Source of the DNA: an uncultured Eubacteriales bacterium
GTDB lineage: Bacteria > Bacillota > Clostridia > Peptostreptococcales > Anaerovoracaceae
Reading direction: 5' to 3'
NCBI GenBank assembly: GCA_902775345.1
Contig: CACYLW010000013.1
Location: 62,001-126,000, forward strand
DNA: 64,000 nucleotides
A program made the position numbers and the translations under genes. Below the pieces are notes generated by a model. That model saw only the letters and a list, made by a program, of their open reading frames with translations. It ran no database searches and was not told the DNA's origin. This document shows, piece by piece, positions 25,522-34,302 of this stretch (position 1 is the stretch's first letter; every line of letters begins with the position of its first letter).

Positions 25522-26424
25522 ATGACGATGGAGAACAGAGGCGCAAAGGCTGCCCATCTTGAAGATCTTGCAACCAGAATGACTGAGATCGACACAAGAC
25601 CGATCGACGGGCATCTTCTTGGCATGCAGGAGAAGGTCGCTGAAGCCCTGGATCATCTGAAAAGGGCGATGTTCCCTTATCATTTCGGAAAATCGCGCGC
25701 AAGGTTCGCAGAGACCGAAAAGAGAACATATGAACTCATGAGAGCGTATGACGCTCTTGAGCAGATACTCGAACTGGTATACAAGGAGCCGGACGAGGCG
25801 ACCGAAATAGTGGAAGCGCTTATCAACTCGCTTCCTGACATCCTTGAAGTGCTCAAGACAGACATACAGGCGGGGTATGACGGAGACCCTGCAGCCAAGA
25901 GCCTTGATGAGGTCATAATGACTTATCCGGCGTTCATCGCAATATTCACATACAGGATCGCGCACAGGCTTTATGAGCTGGGAGTCCCTTTGATCCCAAG
26001 AGTAATGACTGAGCAGGCGCACGAGGTCACCGGAATAGACATCCATCCGGGAGCTGAGATCGGCAGATACTTCTTCATCGACCACGGCACCGGAGTCGTT
26101 ATAGGCGAGACAACTACGATAGGTGAGCATGTGAAGCTGTATCAGCATGTCACTCTCGGCGCAAAGAGCTTCCCTGTAGGACCTGACGGAACGCCTGTCA
26201 AGGGCATCAAGCGTCATCCTGACCTGGGCGACAGGGTGGTGGTCTACGCGGGAGCCACGATACTCGGAGGCGATACAAGAATAGGCGATGACTGCGTTGT
26301 AGGCGGTAACGTCTGGCTCACTCACTCGCTCGATCCGGGGGTGTCGATCGTGACAAAGCCGAGCGGACAGGCCATGTCGACAGACAATCTGGACCCTGAA
26401 GATTCGATAGAATGGTTCATTTGA
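25522..26424 (+). CDS. cysE: serine O-acetyltransferase
   Basis: A 300-residue left-handed beta-helix acetyltransferase of the long EpsC/CysE-like group. It makes O-acetylserine, the precursor of cysteine. The helical N-terminal part (1-150) is followed by GIDIHPGAEIGRYFFIDHGTG, GETTTIGEHVKLYQHVTLG and a hexapeptide-repeat tail with VVYAGATILGG. The catalytic His in FIDHGTG and the QHVTLGA block are present. The cysteine synthase gene cysK is not in the window. RBS GGGAGAGG. It ends its transcription unit; a terminator follows 17 nt after the stop. Confidence 0.92.
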   Translation: MTMENRGAKAAHLEDLATRMTEIDTRPIDGHLLGMQEKVAEALDHLKRAMFPYHFGKSRARFAETEKRTYELMRAYDALEQILELVYKEPDEATEIVEALINSLPDILEVLKTDIQAGYDGDPAAKSLDEVIMTYPAFIAIFTYRIAHRLYELGVPLIPRVMTEQAHEVTGIDIHPGAEIGRYFFIDHGTGVVIGETTTIGEHVKLYQHVTLGAKSFPVGPDGTPVKGIKRHPDLGDRVVVYAGATILGGDTRIGDDCVVGGNVWLTHSLDPGVSIVTKPSGQAMSTDNLDPEDSIEWFI

Positions 26425-26440
26425 AACATTGTAAAATGGA

Positions 26441-26473
26441 GGCGCTGTGGTATTGATACAACAGCGCTTTTTT
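26441..26473 (+). terminator. terminator of cysE
   Basis: Stem GCGCTGT (26442-26448) and ACAGCGC (26461-26467) followed by TTTTTT. The -35 box of the next promoter lies in its loop. Confidence 0.8.
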
Positions 26474-26481
26474 AGTATAAT
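26453..26481 (+). promoter_or_regulatory. promoter of tRNA-Sec/selA/selB, nested in the cysE terminator
   Basis: TTGATA (26453-26458) and perfect TATAAT (26476-26481) with a 17-bp spacer. The tRNA starts 48 nt after the -10 box. Confidence 0.75.
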
Positions 26482-26529
26482 TTTTTGAGTGCGGTCAGCG
26501 CTGTTTTTGTGCTGGTTACACCGCGACCT

Positions 26530-26627
26530 GGGGGTAGATAGGTGCTGGTGTGCCTCGCGGTCTTCAAAACCGTTTGCAGGGGGTTAGGAGCCTCCCGGGT
26601 GGGTTCGATTCCCACGTACTCCCGCCA
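26530..26627 (+). tRNA. selC: tRNA-Sec (TCA)
   Basis: 98 nt. The acceptor GGGGGTA pairs with TACTCCC (one G-T), the anticodon loop CTTCAAA gives TCA, which reads UGA, a long variable arm (GGGGG...CCTCCC) is present, the T-arm is GTGGG-TTCGATT-CCCAC, and CCA is encoded. The length and long extra arm set it apart from other tRNAs. An eighth acceptor pair, usual in bacterial tRNA-Sec, would be a G-G mismatch as read here. selA starts 25 nt downstream. Confidence 0.93.
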
Positions 26628-26651
26628 ATTTGATTACGGAGGTCGGATGCC

Positions 26652-28115
26652 ATGACAAAGAAAGAATTACTGAGAGGACTCCCTAAAATCGACGAAGTGA
26701 TGAAGCAGGAGTCTCTTGTTGTATTGTCAGAAGAGAAGGGCGATCTTCTTGTAACGGATGCTGTGCGTGCGGTCATCGCAGCGCTGAGAGCTTCCATACT
26801 GGATCTCGGTGAAGGCGAGGCTGAGGCTTTCGATGCATCTGCTCTTGAGATAGGCTCTGTCGCAGAAGCTGCGGAAGCAAGAGTGTTCCGGGAGGAGGAA
26901 CTCAATCTTTATCCTCTCATAAACGCGACCGGGACCATTCTGCATACCAATCTCGGAAGGGCGCCGCTTTGCAGGGATGCTGTCGAGAATGTCGCGAGGG
27001 TATCAAAAGGCTATTCCGACCTTGAATATAACGTACCTAAGGGAAAGCGCGGCTCGCGCCACGACCTTGTAGGAGACCTGATAGCAGAACTCACCGGAGC
27101 AGAGGATGCCATGGTGGTCAATAACAATGCTGCCGCCACGATGATAGTTCTTGCGACACTGGGCAAAGGCAAAGAAATAGTTGTCTCAAGGGGCGAGCTT
27201 GTCGAGATCGGCGGAGCTTTCAGGATCCCTGACATCATGATGCAGTCCGGAGCCTTCCTTCAGGAAGTCGGCACAAGCAATAAGACCAAGGCGTCCGATT
27301 ATGAGAACGCGATCGTGACCAGAGCCATGATTGAGAAGGGAGACCTGTATAATGAGGATCCGCGCCACAGCAGACGCTTTGAGACCGGAGCTCTCATGAA
27401 GGTCCATAAGTCCAATTACGACATAGTCGGTTTTACTGAAGAAGCATCGCTTGAAGAACTCGTGGCGATCGGCAAAAAACACAGCCTTCCTGTAATATTT
27501 GATATGGGAAACGGACTGATGCTCGACATGTCGGAATTCGGGCTCAATGAGCCTAACATCCCGGCATCGCTGGCAACAGGCATAGACGTAATGCTATTCA
27601 GCGGTGACAAGCTGCTGGGAGGCCCGCAGGCCGGCATCATCGTCGGAAAGAAGAAATATATAAAGGCAATGAAAAAGCATCCGCTGGCCAGAGCCATGAG
27701 AGTCGATAAGATGACTTTCGCTGCTCTTGAGGCGACGCTTATGAAATACAAGGACCGTAAGACGGCCCTCAGGGACATCCCGGTCCTCCGCATGATCTCT
27801 TCATCGAGCGAAGAGATGAGAAAGAAGGCCGAGAGACTCGCTGACGCCATCAAGAGAACAGATCCGTCGATCTCGCTTGAGATCGTTCCGGTCGAAGACC
27901 AGATCGGCGGCGGCTCGGCGCCTATGGTAAGGCTCCCGGGGTGGGCCGTATCCGTAAAAGACGGCATGAAGTCGGCAGACAGAACGGAAAGGAAGCTCCG
28001 CAAGGCAGATATCCCGGTAGTTGCAAGGATAAACGAAGACAGGCTCCTGCTCTGTGTGCGCACCATAGCGGATGACGAGATCGAGACTGCAGCAGAGGCT
28101 CTCAGGAAACAGTAA
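26652..28115 (+). CDS. selA: L-seryl-tRNA(Sec) selenium transferase
   Basis: A 487-residue PLP enzyme that turns Ser-tRNA(Sec) into Sec-tRNA(Sec) using selenophosphate from SelD. INATGTILHTNLGRAPL is the family's N-terminal signature, EYNVPKGKRGSRHDLV follows, VNNNAAATMI lines the cofactor, and FSGDKLLGGPQAGIIVG (about 316-332) holds the Schiff-base Lys. Length is normal for bacterial SelA. RBS GGAGG lies upstream of ATG 26652. The stop overlaps the selB start by 1 nt (TAATG), so SelA and SelB are made in step. Confidence 0.96.
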   Translation: MTKKELLRGLPKIDEVMKQESLVVLSEEKGDLLVTDAVRAVIAALRASILDLGEGEAEAFDASALEIGSVAEAAEARVFREEELNLYPLINATGTILHTNLGRAPLCRDAVENVARVSKGYSDLEYNVPKGKRGSRHDLVGDLIAELTGAEDAMVVNNNAAATMIVLATLGKGKEIVVSRGELVEIGGAFRIPDIMMQSGAFLQEVGTSNKTKASDYENAIVTRAMIEKGDLYNEDPRHSRRFETGALMKVHKSNYDIVGFTEEASLEELVAIGKKHSLPVIFDMGNGLMLDMSEFGLNEPNIPASLATGIDVMLFSGDKLLGGPQAGIIVGKKKYIKAMKKHPLARAMRVDKMTFAALEATLMKYKDRKTALRDIPVLRMISSSSEEMRKKAERLADAIKRTDPSISLEIVPVEDQIGGGSAPMVRLPGWAVSVKDGMKSADRTERKLRKADIPVVARINEDRLLLCVRTIADDEIETAAEALRKQ

Positions 28116-30010
28116 TGAAAAACATAATCATCGGTACAGCCGGTCATGTCGATCACGGTAAAACGACGCTCATCAAAGCACTCAGCGGGATCGATACGGA
28201 CAGGCTCATGGAAGAGAAAAAACGCGGCATCACGATAGAGCTCGGCTTTGCCCACATACCGAACGATGCCGGATACAATATCGGAGTCATCGATGTTCCG
28301 GGACATGAGAAATTCATAAAGCACGTGCTCGCGGGTATCGGAGGCATCGACTTTGTTCTCTTTGTAGTTGCTGCTGATGAAGGCATAATGCCGCAGACCA
28401 GGGAGCACTTTGAGATACTCAGCTCACTGGGCATAGATGACGGTATCATCGCCGTGACCAAGACTGACATGGTGGAGGAGGAGTGGCTCGAGATGCTGCT
28501 CGAAGAGGTAGATGATTACTTCAGAGGGTCCTTCCTAGAAGGAAAGCCCGTGATACCGGTAAGCGCCGCAACAGGCGAGGGCATAGACAGGCTCAAGGCA
28601 GAGATAATCGCCAAATGTGACAGGGAGAACAAACGCCGCGAAGAAAAGGAACTTTTCAGGCTTCCTGTCGACAGGGTCTTCACTATGCAGGGCTTCGGTA
28701 CGGTTGTGACGGGCACTCTCATGGACGGCAATGTCAAAGTCGGTGATGATGTCGTTGTTTATCCGGAAGGAACAAAAGCCAAGGTAAGAGGCATTCAGAC
28801 ATATGGAAAAGATACCGGCATGGCTGTGGCGGGTCAGAGAACGGCCATAAACCTGTCAGGCGTCTCCAAGGAAGACATTGACAGAGGTGATATAGTAGCT
28901 TATCGTGACGCCGTGACAGTCACCAGTATGATCGATACGGAACTGAGCATCTTCAGTTCTTCCGACAGAGTGGTACTCAATAACAGCAGGGTACATCTGT
29001 ACTGCGGATCTGATGAAGTCCTTTGTAAGGTGATACTCCTCGACAGGGATGCGCTCTCGGCCGGCGAAACGGCTTATGCCCAGCTGAGGCTTGAAGAGCC
29101 GGCAGCCGTAAGACGCGGTGACAGGTTCATAATCAGGTTCTACTCGCCGATAATAACGGTTGGAGGCGGACGCATAATCGATGCCCTTCCGGCAAAGCAC
29201 AAGAGAAACAAGCCGGAGATACTCAAGGGGATGGACGTGCTTAACAATGGCACCGTAAGCGAGATCATATACGCCAAGGCCTGTGAAAGGCGCTTTGTAA
29301 AACAGAGTGAGCTTGCTTCTGAACTGGGACTGCTCAGCCATGAGATGGCGGAAGCGGCAAAAGGCGGCCTGGAAGACGGAACTCTGGTTGTCCTGCCTGA
29401 CGGCACTATCATAAGCGACACGAAACACCTCAGGCTCAGGGAAGATGCGGAGAATATTATAAACGGATATCACGCTGAAAACCCGCTCGCTGACGGCATA
29501 CCTCGTCAGGAGCTCATTTCAAGGCTCAGGGAGAGATGGTTTACTGATGATGACAAGCTCGTGCAGGCAGTCCTGAAAAACCTGCTGATGCAGGGTGCCA
29601 TTGAGGACCGGGGAAAAAGCATAGCGATCAGCGGATTCAGTATAGAATATACTGATGAGCAGAAGGCTCTGAAGGATAAGATCGATGCCATGTACGTTGA
29701 TGCAGGCATTGAAATGATAAAGAACGACGAGGTGTTCGCTCTGTATAAAGACGGCAGGATAATCCGCGCCATGCTGGATGACCTTGAAGCGGAAGGCTCT
29801 GTATATAAGGTCAATCCGTCGTATTACATCAATAAGCAGGCGTGGGATCAGGCGGTCGATGCCGCAAGATCATTTGAAGGCGGATTCACGCTCGCTGAGT
29901 ACAGGGACAGGCTCGGAACTTCAAGAAAATATGCCGCGGAACTCCTTCCGGCCATGGATAAAGCCGGAATCACGGTGTTCGACGGCGAAACAAGAAGGGT
30001 AGTAAAATAA
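28115..30010 (+). CDS. selB: selenocysteine-specific elongation factor
   Basis: A 631-residue translation GTPase that carries Sec-tRNA(Sec) to UGA codons marked by a SECIS hairpin. The G1 motif GHVDHGKT (about 9-16), DVPGHEKF (G3, about 61-68) and TKTD (G4, about 117-120) are intact. Two beta-barrel domains follow, then a C-terminal half with winged-helix repeats (about 380-631) that bind the mRNA hairpin. Length matches bacterial SelB. It is translationally coupled to selA; selD at 12 kb is a certain client. Confidence 0.96.
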   Translation: MKNIIIGTAGHVDHGKTTLIKALSGIDTDRLMEEKKRGITIELGFAHIPNDAGYNIGVIDVPGHEKFIKHVLAGIGGIDFVLFVVAADEGIMPQTREHFEILSSLGIDDGIIAVTKTDMVEEEWLEMLLEEVDDYFRGSFLEGKPVIPVSAATGEGIDRLKAEIIAKCDRENKRREEKELFRLPVDRVFTMQGFGTVVTGTLMDGNVKVGDDVVVYPEGTKAKVRGIQTYGKDTGMAVAGQRTAINLSGVSKEDIDRGDIVAYRDAVTVTSMIDTELSIFSSSDRVVLNNSRVHLYCGSDEVLCKVILLDRDALSAGETAYAQLRLEEPAAVRRGDRFIIRFYSPIITVGGGRIIDALPAKHKRNKPEILKGMDVLNNGTVSEIIYAKACERRFVKQSELASELGLLSHEMAEAAKGGLEDGTLVVLPDGTIISDTKHLRLREDAENIINGYHAENPLADGIPRQELISRLRERWFTDDDKLVQAVLKNLLMQGAIEDRGKSIAISGFSIEYTDEQKALKDKIDAMYVDAGIEMIKNDEVFALYKDGRIIRAMLDDLEAEGSVYKVNPSYYINKQAWDQAVDAARSFEGGFTLAEYRDRLGTSRKYAAELLPAMDKAGITVFDGETRRVVK

Positions 30011-30016
30011 CTGAGA

Positions 30017-30622
30017 ATGACTAGCGGAAAAAAGTTATCAGTAAACACGAAAAAAATCAAAGCAATTATGGCCGGAATCGCTGTACTGCTGTGTTTTCTG
30101 ATGCTTGCAGGCTGCAGCTCAATGAATGAGGCTGAAAATAAGGTGTCAAAAGAGCTTAAGGCTCTTCAGTCATCGGGAAGCACCGGCAGTGAAGTTATCG
30201 CTCTGAGGGATTCCCTGTCGGATGAGGGCCGGGAAAACTTTGACGGATTTCTGAAAAAACTCAGGAGCTTTGAATTCGAGATCACCGGAAGCGAAGAAGA
30301 TGATGACAAGGACGATGACTATACTCTGGTAAGCGTCAGGATAAAGACCTTCGATTTCGGAAGGGAGTACCTCGCGGCATGGACTGAATACCTTAAGGCG
30401 AACGAAGACACGACGCAGGAGGACCTGACAGACTTTTATGAGCTGCTCTTCGCCAGACTCAACTCACTGGAAGAAAAAGACTGTATCAAACATATCAGTA
30501 TAGTATGTATCGATCCGCTTGATAACGGAGAGTGGATCGCCAACATAAAGGATAATGAAGAACTGCAGGATGCCATTTTCGGAGGCATGCTGAGCGAAAT
30601 GAAAGCTCTCGCTGCAGAATAA
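30017..30622 (+). CDS. hypothetical lipoprotein
   Basis: A 201-residue protein with a lipoprotein signal: basic start, hydrophobic segment (about 17-31) and lipobox LAGC, so Cys33 should be lipid-modified and the protein anchored outside the membrane. The mature part is acidic (EEDDDKDDD run near residue 95). I recognise no family. It follows selB by 6 nt and may ride on the selAB transcript; no functional link to selenium is visible. RBS is weak. Confidence 0.7.
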   Translation: MTSGKKLSVNTKKIKAIMAGIAVLLCFLMLAGCSSMNEAENKVSKELKALQSSGSTGSEVIALRDSLSDEGRENFDGFLKKLRSFEFEITGSEEDDDKDDDYTLVSVRIKTFDFGREYLAAWTEYLKANEDTTQEDLTDFYELLFARLNSLEEKDCIKHISIVCIDPLDNGEWIANIKDNEELQDAIFGGMLSEMKALAAE

Positions 30623-30644
30623 CGATTAATTGGAGGAATAAGAA

Positions 30645-31541
30645 ATGATCAACAAGTACCGTAACTTTTGTATGCATGAAGGCGGACACGAAGGCGGAGC
30701 AGCCCCTGAAGACTGCACACATGACTGCAGCACATGCGGCGCTGACTGCGCGTCTCGTGAGGGCGGTATCCAGAAAGCCCAGCTCAACCCATACAGCTCT
30801 GTAAAAAAGGTTATCGGTGTATTATCCGGAAAAGGCGGAGTAGGAAAGTCGATGGTAACAGCTCTTTCCGCGCTTGCTGCTACAAGAGACGGATTCAAGA
30901 CCGGAATAATGGATGCAGATATCACCGGTCCATCGATCCCTAAGATGTTCGGAGTGCATACGAAGGCTTTCGGAAGCGATTACGGTATCCTGCCTGAAGA
31001 GACACCTATGAACATAAAGCTGATGTCCATCAACCTGCTGGTTGAGAACGAAACAGATCCTGTAGTATGGAGAGGACCTGTCATCGGCGGAGTAGTTGAA
31101 CAGTTCTGGTCTGAGGTATATTGGGGAGATCTTGACGTCCTCTTCATCGACATGCCTCCGGGGACCGGCGACGTGCCTCTGACAGTGTTCCAGTCGATCC
31201 CTATCGACGGCATTATCGTAGTCACATCACCTCAGGACCTCGTATCCATGATAGTCGGCAAGGCAGTCAAAATGGCTAAACTGATGAACATCCCTGTTCT
31301 CGGACTCGTTGAGAACATGAGCTATATCACATGCCCTGACTGCGGACGCAGGATCGAGATGTTCGGACCTAGCCAGGCAAAGACTGTTGCTGCCGAATAC
31401 GGCATAAAGCTCCTTGAGCAGCTTCCGGTGGATCCTGTACTTTCACAGGAGGCAGACCTTGGCAAGATCGAATTCAACGAGGGAACTCAGATGGAATCCA
31501 TACTCGAAGTTCTCGATGACCTTGGACTTAAGGCAGAATAA
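30645..31541 (+). CDS. Mrp/NBP35-type P-loop ATPase, Fe-S carrier
   Basis: A 298-residue ParA-like ATPase of the Mrp/ApbC/NBP35 group, thought to carry and transfer Fe-S clusters. A Cys-rich N-terminus (Cys24, 28, 31, 35) precedes the deviant Walker A LSGKGGVGKS (about 60-69). MDADITGPSIPKMFG and DMPPGTGDVPLT (Walker B region) are family marks, and a CPDC motif near residue 228 binds a bridging cluster in relatives. RBS GGAGG. It sits between the lipoprotein and potABC genes. Confidence 0.9.
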   Translation: MINKYRNFCMHEGGHEGGAAPEDCTHDCSTCGADCASREGGIQKAQLNPYSSVKKVIGVLSGKGGVGKSMVTALSALAATRDGFKTGIMDADITGPSIPKMFGVHTKAFGSDYGILPEETPMNIKLMSINLLVENETDPVVWRGPVIGGVVEQFWSEVYWGDLDVLFIDMPPGTGDVPLTVFQSIPIDGIIVVTSPQDLVSMIVGKAVKMAKLMNIPVLGLVENMSYITCPDCGRRIEMFGPSQAKTVAAEYGIKLLEQLPVDPVLSQEADLGKIEFNEGTQMESILEVLDDLGLKAE

Positions 31542-31582
31542 TATCAGCTGACACTCGTTTTCTTATAAGAAAGGGTACTCCA

Positions 31583-32668
31583 TTGGGCGAACTGATAAGA
31601 CTTGAAGGAATAGTAAAAAGCTTTGATGATACCGTAGTCCTGAACGGCATAGACCTCAGCGTTGACGAAAATGAATTCGTTACATTGCTGGGTCCGTCGG
31701 GCTGCGGAAAAACAACTACTTTGCGCATAATCGCAGGCTTTGAGAAGCCTGACGAAGGCAGGGTGTATTTCGAGGGCAAGGATATCACGGATCTTCCTGC
31801 TAACCAGCGTCCGGTAAATACTGTGTTCCAGAATTACGCGCTTTTCCCGCACATGACCGTAGGTGAGAACATCGCTTTCAGTCTCAGGGTAAAGAACAGA
31901 CCTGAAGCAGAGATAAAGGAGAAGGTAGCGAACGCTCTCAAACTCGTGAACCTCAAAGGCTTTGAAAACAGACGCATTGACCAGCTCTCCGGCGGCCAGC
32001 AGCAGAGGATCGCGATGGCAAGAGCCATCGTTAACGAACCAAGAGTGCTGCTCCTCGATGAGCCGCTTGGAGCGCTCGATCTCAAGCTCCGTCAGGAGAT
32101 GGAGTATGAACTGGTGCGCCTCAAGAAGGAACTGGGCATAACCTTCATATATATCACTCATGACCAGGAAGAGGCTCTTACGATGTCAGATAAAGTCGTC
32201 GTAATGAACGAGGGCTACATACAGCAGGAGGGTACACCTCAGCAGATCTATGATGAGCCGGTAAACGCCTTCGTCGCGGACTTCATCGGCGACAGCAACA
32301 TACTTTCGGGCCGGATGGTGGAAGAAAAGGTCGTACGTATAGACGGCATCGACTATCCGTGCATCGACGGACGCGAAGAGGGATTCCCGAAGGGGCGCCT
32401 GGTAGACGTTGTCATCAGACCTGAGGACATCGACATAGTGCCGTATGGCAAAGGCCTCTGGAACGGGACCATCATTTCGAAACTGTTCATCGGAGTCCAC
32501 TACGAGATGCTGGTGCAGAGTGAGCACGGCAAGGTCGAATGGCTGCTGCAGAACTACGACCAGCATGATGTCGGAGAAAAGATCGGCATGTACGTTGATC
32601 CTGAAAACATACAGATAATGCACAAGCCTAAGAGCGAGGCTGAACACGCTATAGAACTCGATCTATGA
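31583..32668 (+). CDS. potA: spermidine/putrescine ABC transporter ATPase
   Basis: This 361-residue ATPase powers polyamine import. It has Walker A GPSGCGKTT (about 35-43), the signature LSGGQQQR, Walker B VLLLDEPLGALD, the switch His in YITHDQEE, and a C-terminal TOBE-type domain from about 240 that marks PotA and other CUT1-like ATPases. The start is TTG at 31583 after GAAAGGG; no ATG is suitably placed. Its stop overlaps the potB start by 4 nt. The solute-binding partner is not in this operon but at 47.9 kb. Confidence 0.9.
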   Translation: MGELIRLEGIVKSFDDTVVLNGIDLSVDENEFVTLLGPSGCGKTTTLRIIAGFEKPDEGRVYFEGKDITDLPANQRPVNTVFQNYALFPHMTVGENIAFSLRVKNRPEAEIKEKVANALKLVNLKGFENRRIDQLSGGQQQRIAMARAIVNEPRVLLLDEPLGALDLKLRQEMEYELVRLKKELGITFIYITHDQEEALTMSDKVVVMNEGYIQQEGTPQQIYDEPVNAFVADFIGDSNILSGRMVEEKVVRIDGIDYPCIDGREEGFPKGRLVDVVIRPEDIDIVPYGKGLWNGTIISKLFIGVHYEMLVQSEHGKVEWLLQNYDQHDVGEKIGMYVDPENIQIMHKPKSEAEHAIELDL

Positions 32669-33480
32669 TAGCAAAAAAGACATATTCAATTCCTTTCATA
32701 ATATGGATAATCGCCGGGACCATCATTCCTCTCGCTTCGATTGCCTATTACGGCTTCACGAGCAGGGAAGGCGGCTTCACTTTCGAAAACATAGCGGCGA
32801 TGTTCAGGGGCGATCACCTTCAGGCACTCGGCCTCTCGCTTTTGCTTGCTTTAATAAGCACTGCGATCTGCCTGCTGCTGGCTTTTCCTATGGCCATGAT
32901 CCTGAGGGAGAGCAAGTACGGCAAGCAGGGTTTCCTCATATTCGTCATTATTCTGCCTATGTGGATGAACTTCCTTCTGCGCACGATGGCATGGCAGGTC
33001 CTGCTTGAAAGGCAGGGCGTCATCAATGCTCTGATAACAGCAGTGGGGCTCCCGCGCCAGGAGATGATGAATACTCCGGGGGCGATAGTGCTCGGCATGG
33101 TATACGACTTTCTGCCGTTCATGATCCTCCCTATATATAATACGGTGTCGAAGATCGACAACCATCTGATCGAGGCTGCATACGACCTGGGAGCTACAAA
33201 GAGCAAAGTATATACAAAGGTCATATTCCCGCTCTCAGTGCCGGGGATCGTAAGCGGCATAACCATGGTGTTCATACCTGCGCTGACAACATTCGTTATC
33301 TCGAACATGCTGGGCGGAGGCAAGATCAACCTCATCGGCAATATCATAGAACAGGAATTCACAGTCAATTCGAACTGGTACCTCGGCTCGGGACTGTCGC
33401 TCGTGATGATGGTATTCATAATATTCAGCATGCTCATGCTTCAGAAGTTTGACAAGACCGGAGGAGCTAACCTGATCTGA
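32665..33480 (+). CDS. potB: spermidine/putrescine ABC transporter permease PotB
   Basis: A 271-residue inner-membrane permease with six hydrophobic segments. The coupling-loop motif EAAYDLGATKSKVYTKVIFP (about 171-190) is the conserved site that docks to PotA. It forms the channel with PotC. Overlaps potA by 4 nt and abuts potC, so the three are made together. Confidence 0.9.
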   Translation: MIAKKTYSIPFIIWIIAGTIIPLASIAYYGFTSREGGFTFENIAAMFRGDHLQALGLSLLLALISTAICLLLAFPMAMILRESKYGKQGFLIFVIILPMWMNFLLRTMAWQVLLERQGVINALITAVGLPRQEMMNTPGAIVLGMVYDFLPFMILPIYNTVSKIDNHLIEAAYDLGATKSKVYTKVIFPLSVPGIVSGITMVFIPALTTFVISNMLGGGKINLIGNIIEQEFTVNSNWYLGSGLSLVMMVFIIFSMLMLQKFDKTGGANLI

Positions 33481-34274
33481 TGAAAAAGACTTTAGGACGT
33501 ATCTACATTTTAATAATCATGCTCTTCCTTTATCTGCCGATACTCACGCTTATTGTGCTTTCTTTCAATGACGTGAAATCGATGTCGGTATGGGGAGGCT
33601 TCAGCCTGCACTGGTATCAGGAACTGTTCCAGAGCAGGCTCATGATGGGCGCCATCGTGAACACTTTCTCCATAGCGATACTGGCTGCACTGATAGCGAC
33701 CGTCGTGGGGACTCTGGCCGTTCTGGGAATGGCGGCAATGAGACCGCGTACGCAGAATGTCCTGCTGGGATTCAACAATATCCCGATGCTTAACGCCGAC
33801 ATAGTCACAGGTATAGCGCTCATGCTTTTCTTCCTCATGGTAGGAGCTCCGCGCGGATACATGACCATACTGTTCAGCCATGCGACATTCTGCATACCTT
33901 ACGTAATTCTTTCTGTCAGGCCGCGTGTTAACAAGAACACCGACAGACTGTTCGAAGCGGCGCTCGATCTCGGAGCTTCCGAAGGATATGCTTTCCGCAA
34001 GATCGTACTGCCTGAACTGAAGCCCGGGATAATGACGGGCTTCCTCCTCAGCTTTACCATGTCTGTTGATGATTTCATCATCACTTACTTCACGAGAGGA
34101 GCAGGCATCAATACCATTTCCACGCTGATATACAGCGAGGTGAAGATCGGCATAAGACCAAGCCTGTTTGCGCTGTCTTCCATCATATTCGTGGTGGCTC
34201 TGGTAGTGCTGCTGATCGTAAATTTCAGGCAGGACAAATCCGAAAGACTCAGAGCGGTAAAGCCGGCTCTGTAA
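33480..34274 (+). CDS. potC: spermidine/putrescine ABC transporter permease PotC
   Basis: A 264-residue permease with six hydrophobic segments. The EAALDLGASEGYAFRKIVLP motif (about 159-178) is the ATPase docking loop. Start ATG 33480 overlaps the last base of the potB stop (TGATG). In many Firmicutes potD follows directly; here folD follows instead. Confidence 0.9.
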   Translation: MKKTLGRIYILIIMLFLYLPILTLIVLSFNDVKSMSVWGGFSLHWYQELFQSRLMMGAIVNTFSIAILAALIATVVGTLAVLGMAAMRPRTQNVLLGFNNIPMLNADIVTGIALMLFFLMVGAPRGYMTILFSHATFCIPYVILSVRPRVNKNTDRLFEAALDLGASEGYAFRKIVLPELKPGIMTGFLLSFTMSVDDFIITYFTRGAGINTISTLIYSEVKIGIRPSLFALSSIIFVVALVVLLIVNFRQDKSERLRAVKPAL

Positions 34275-34302
34275 TTAATAATTCGAAGGGAACCATAACA
34301 GA

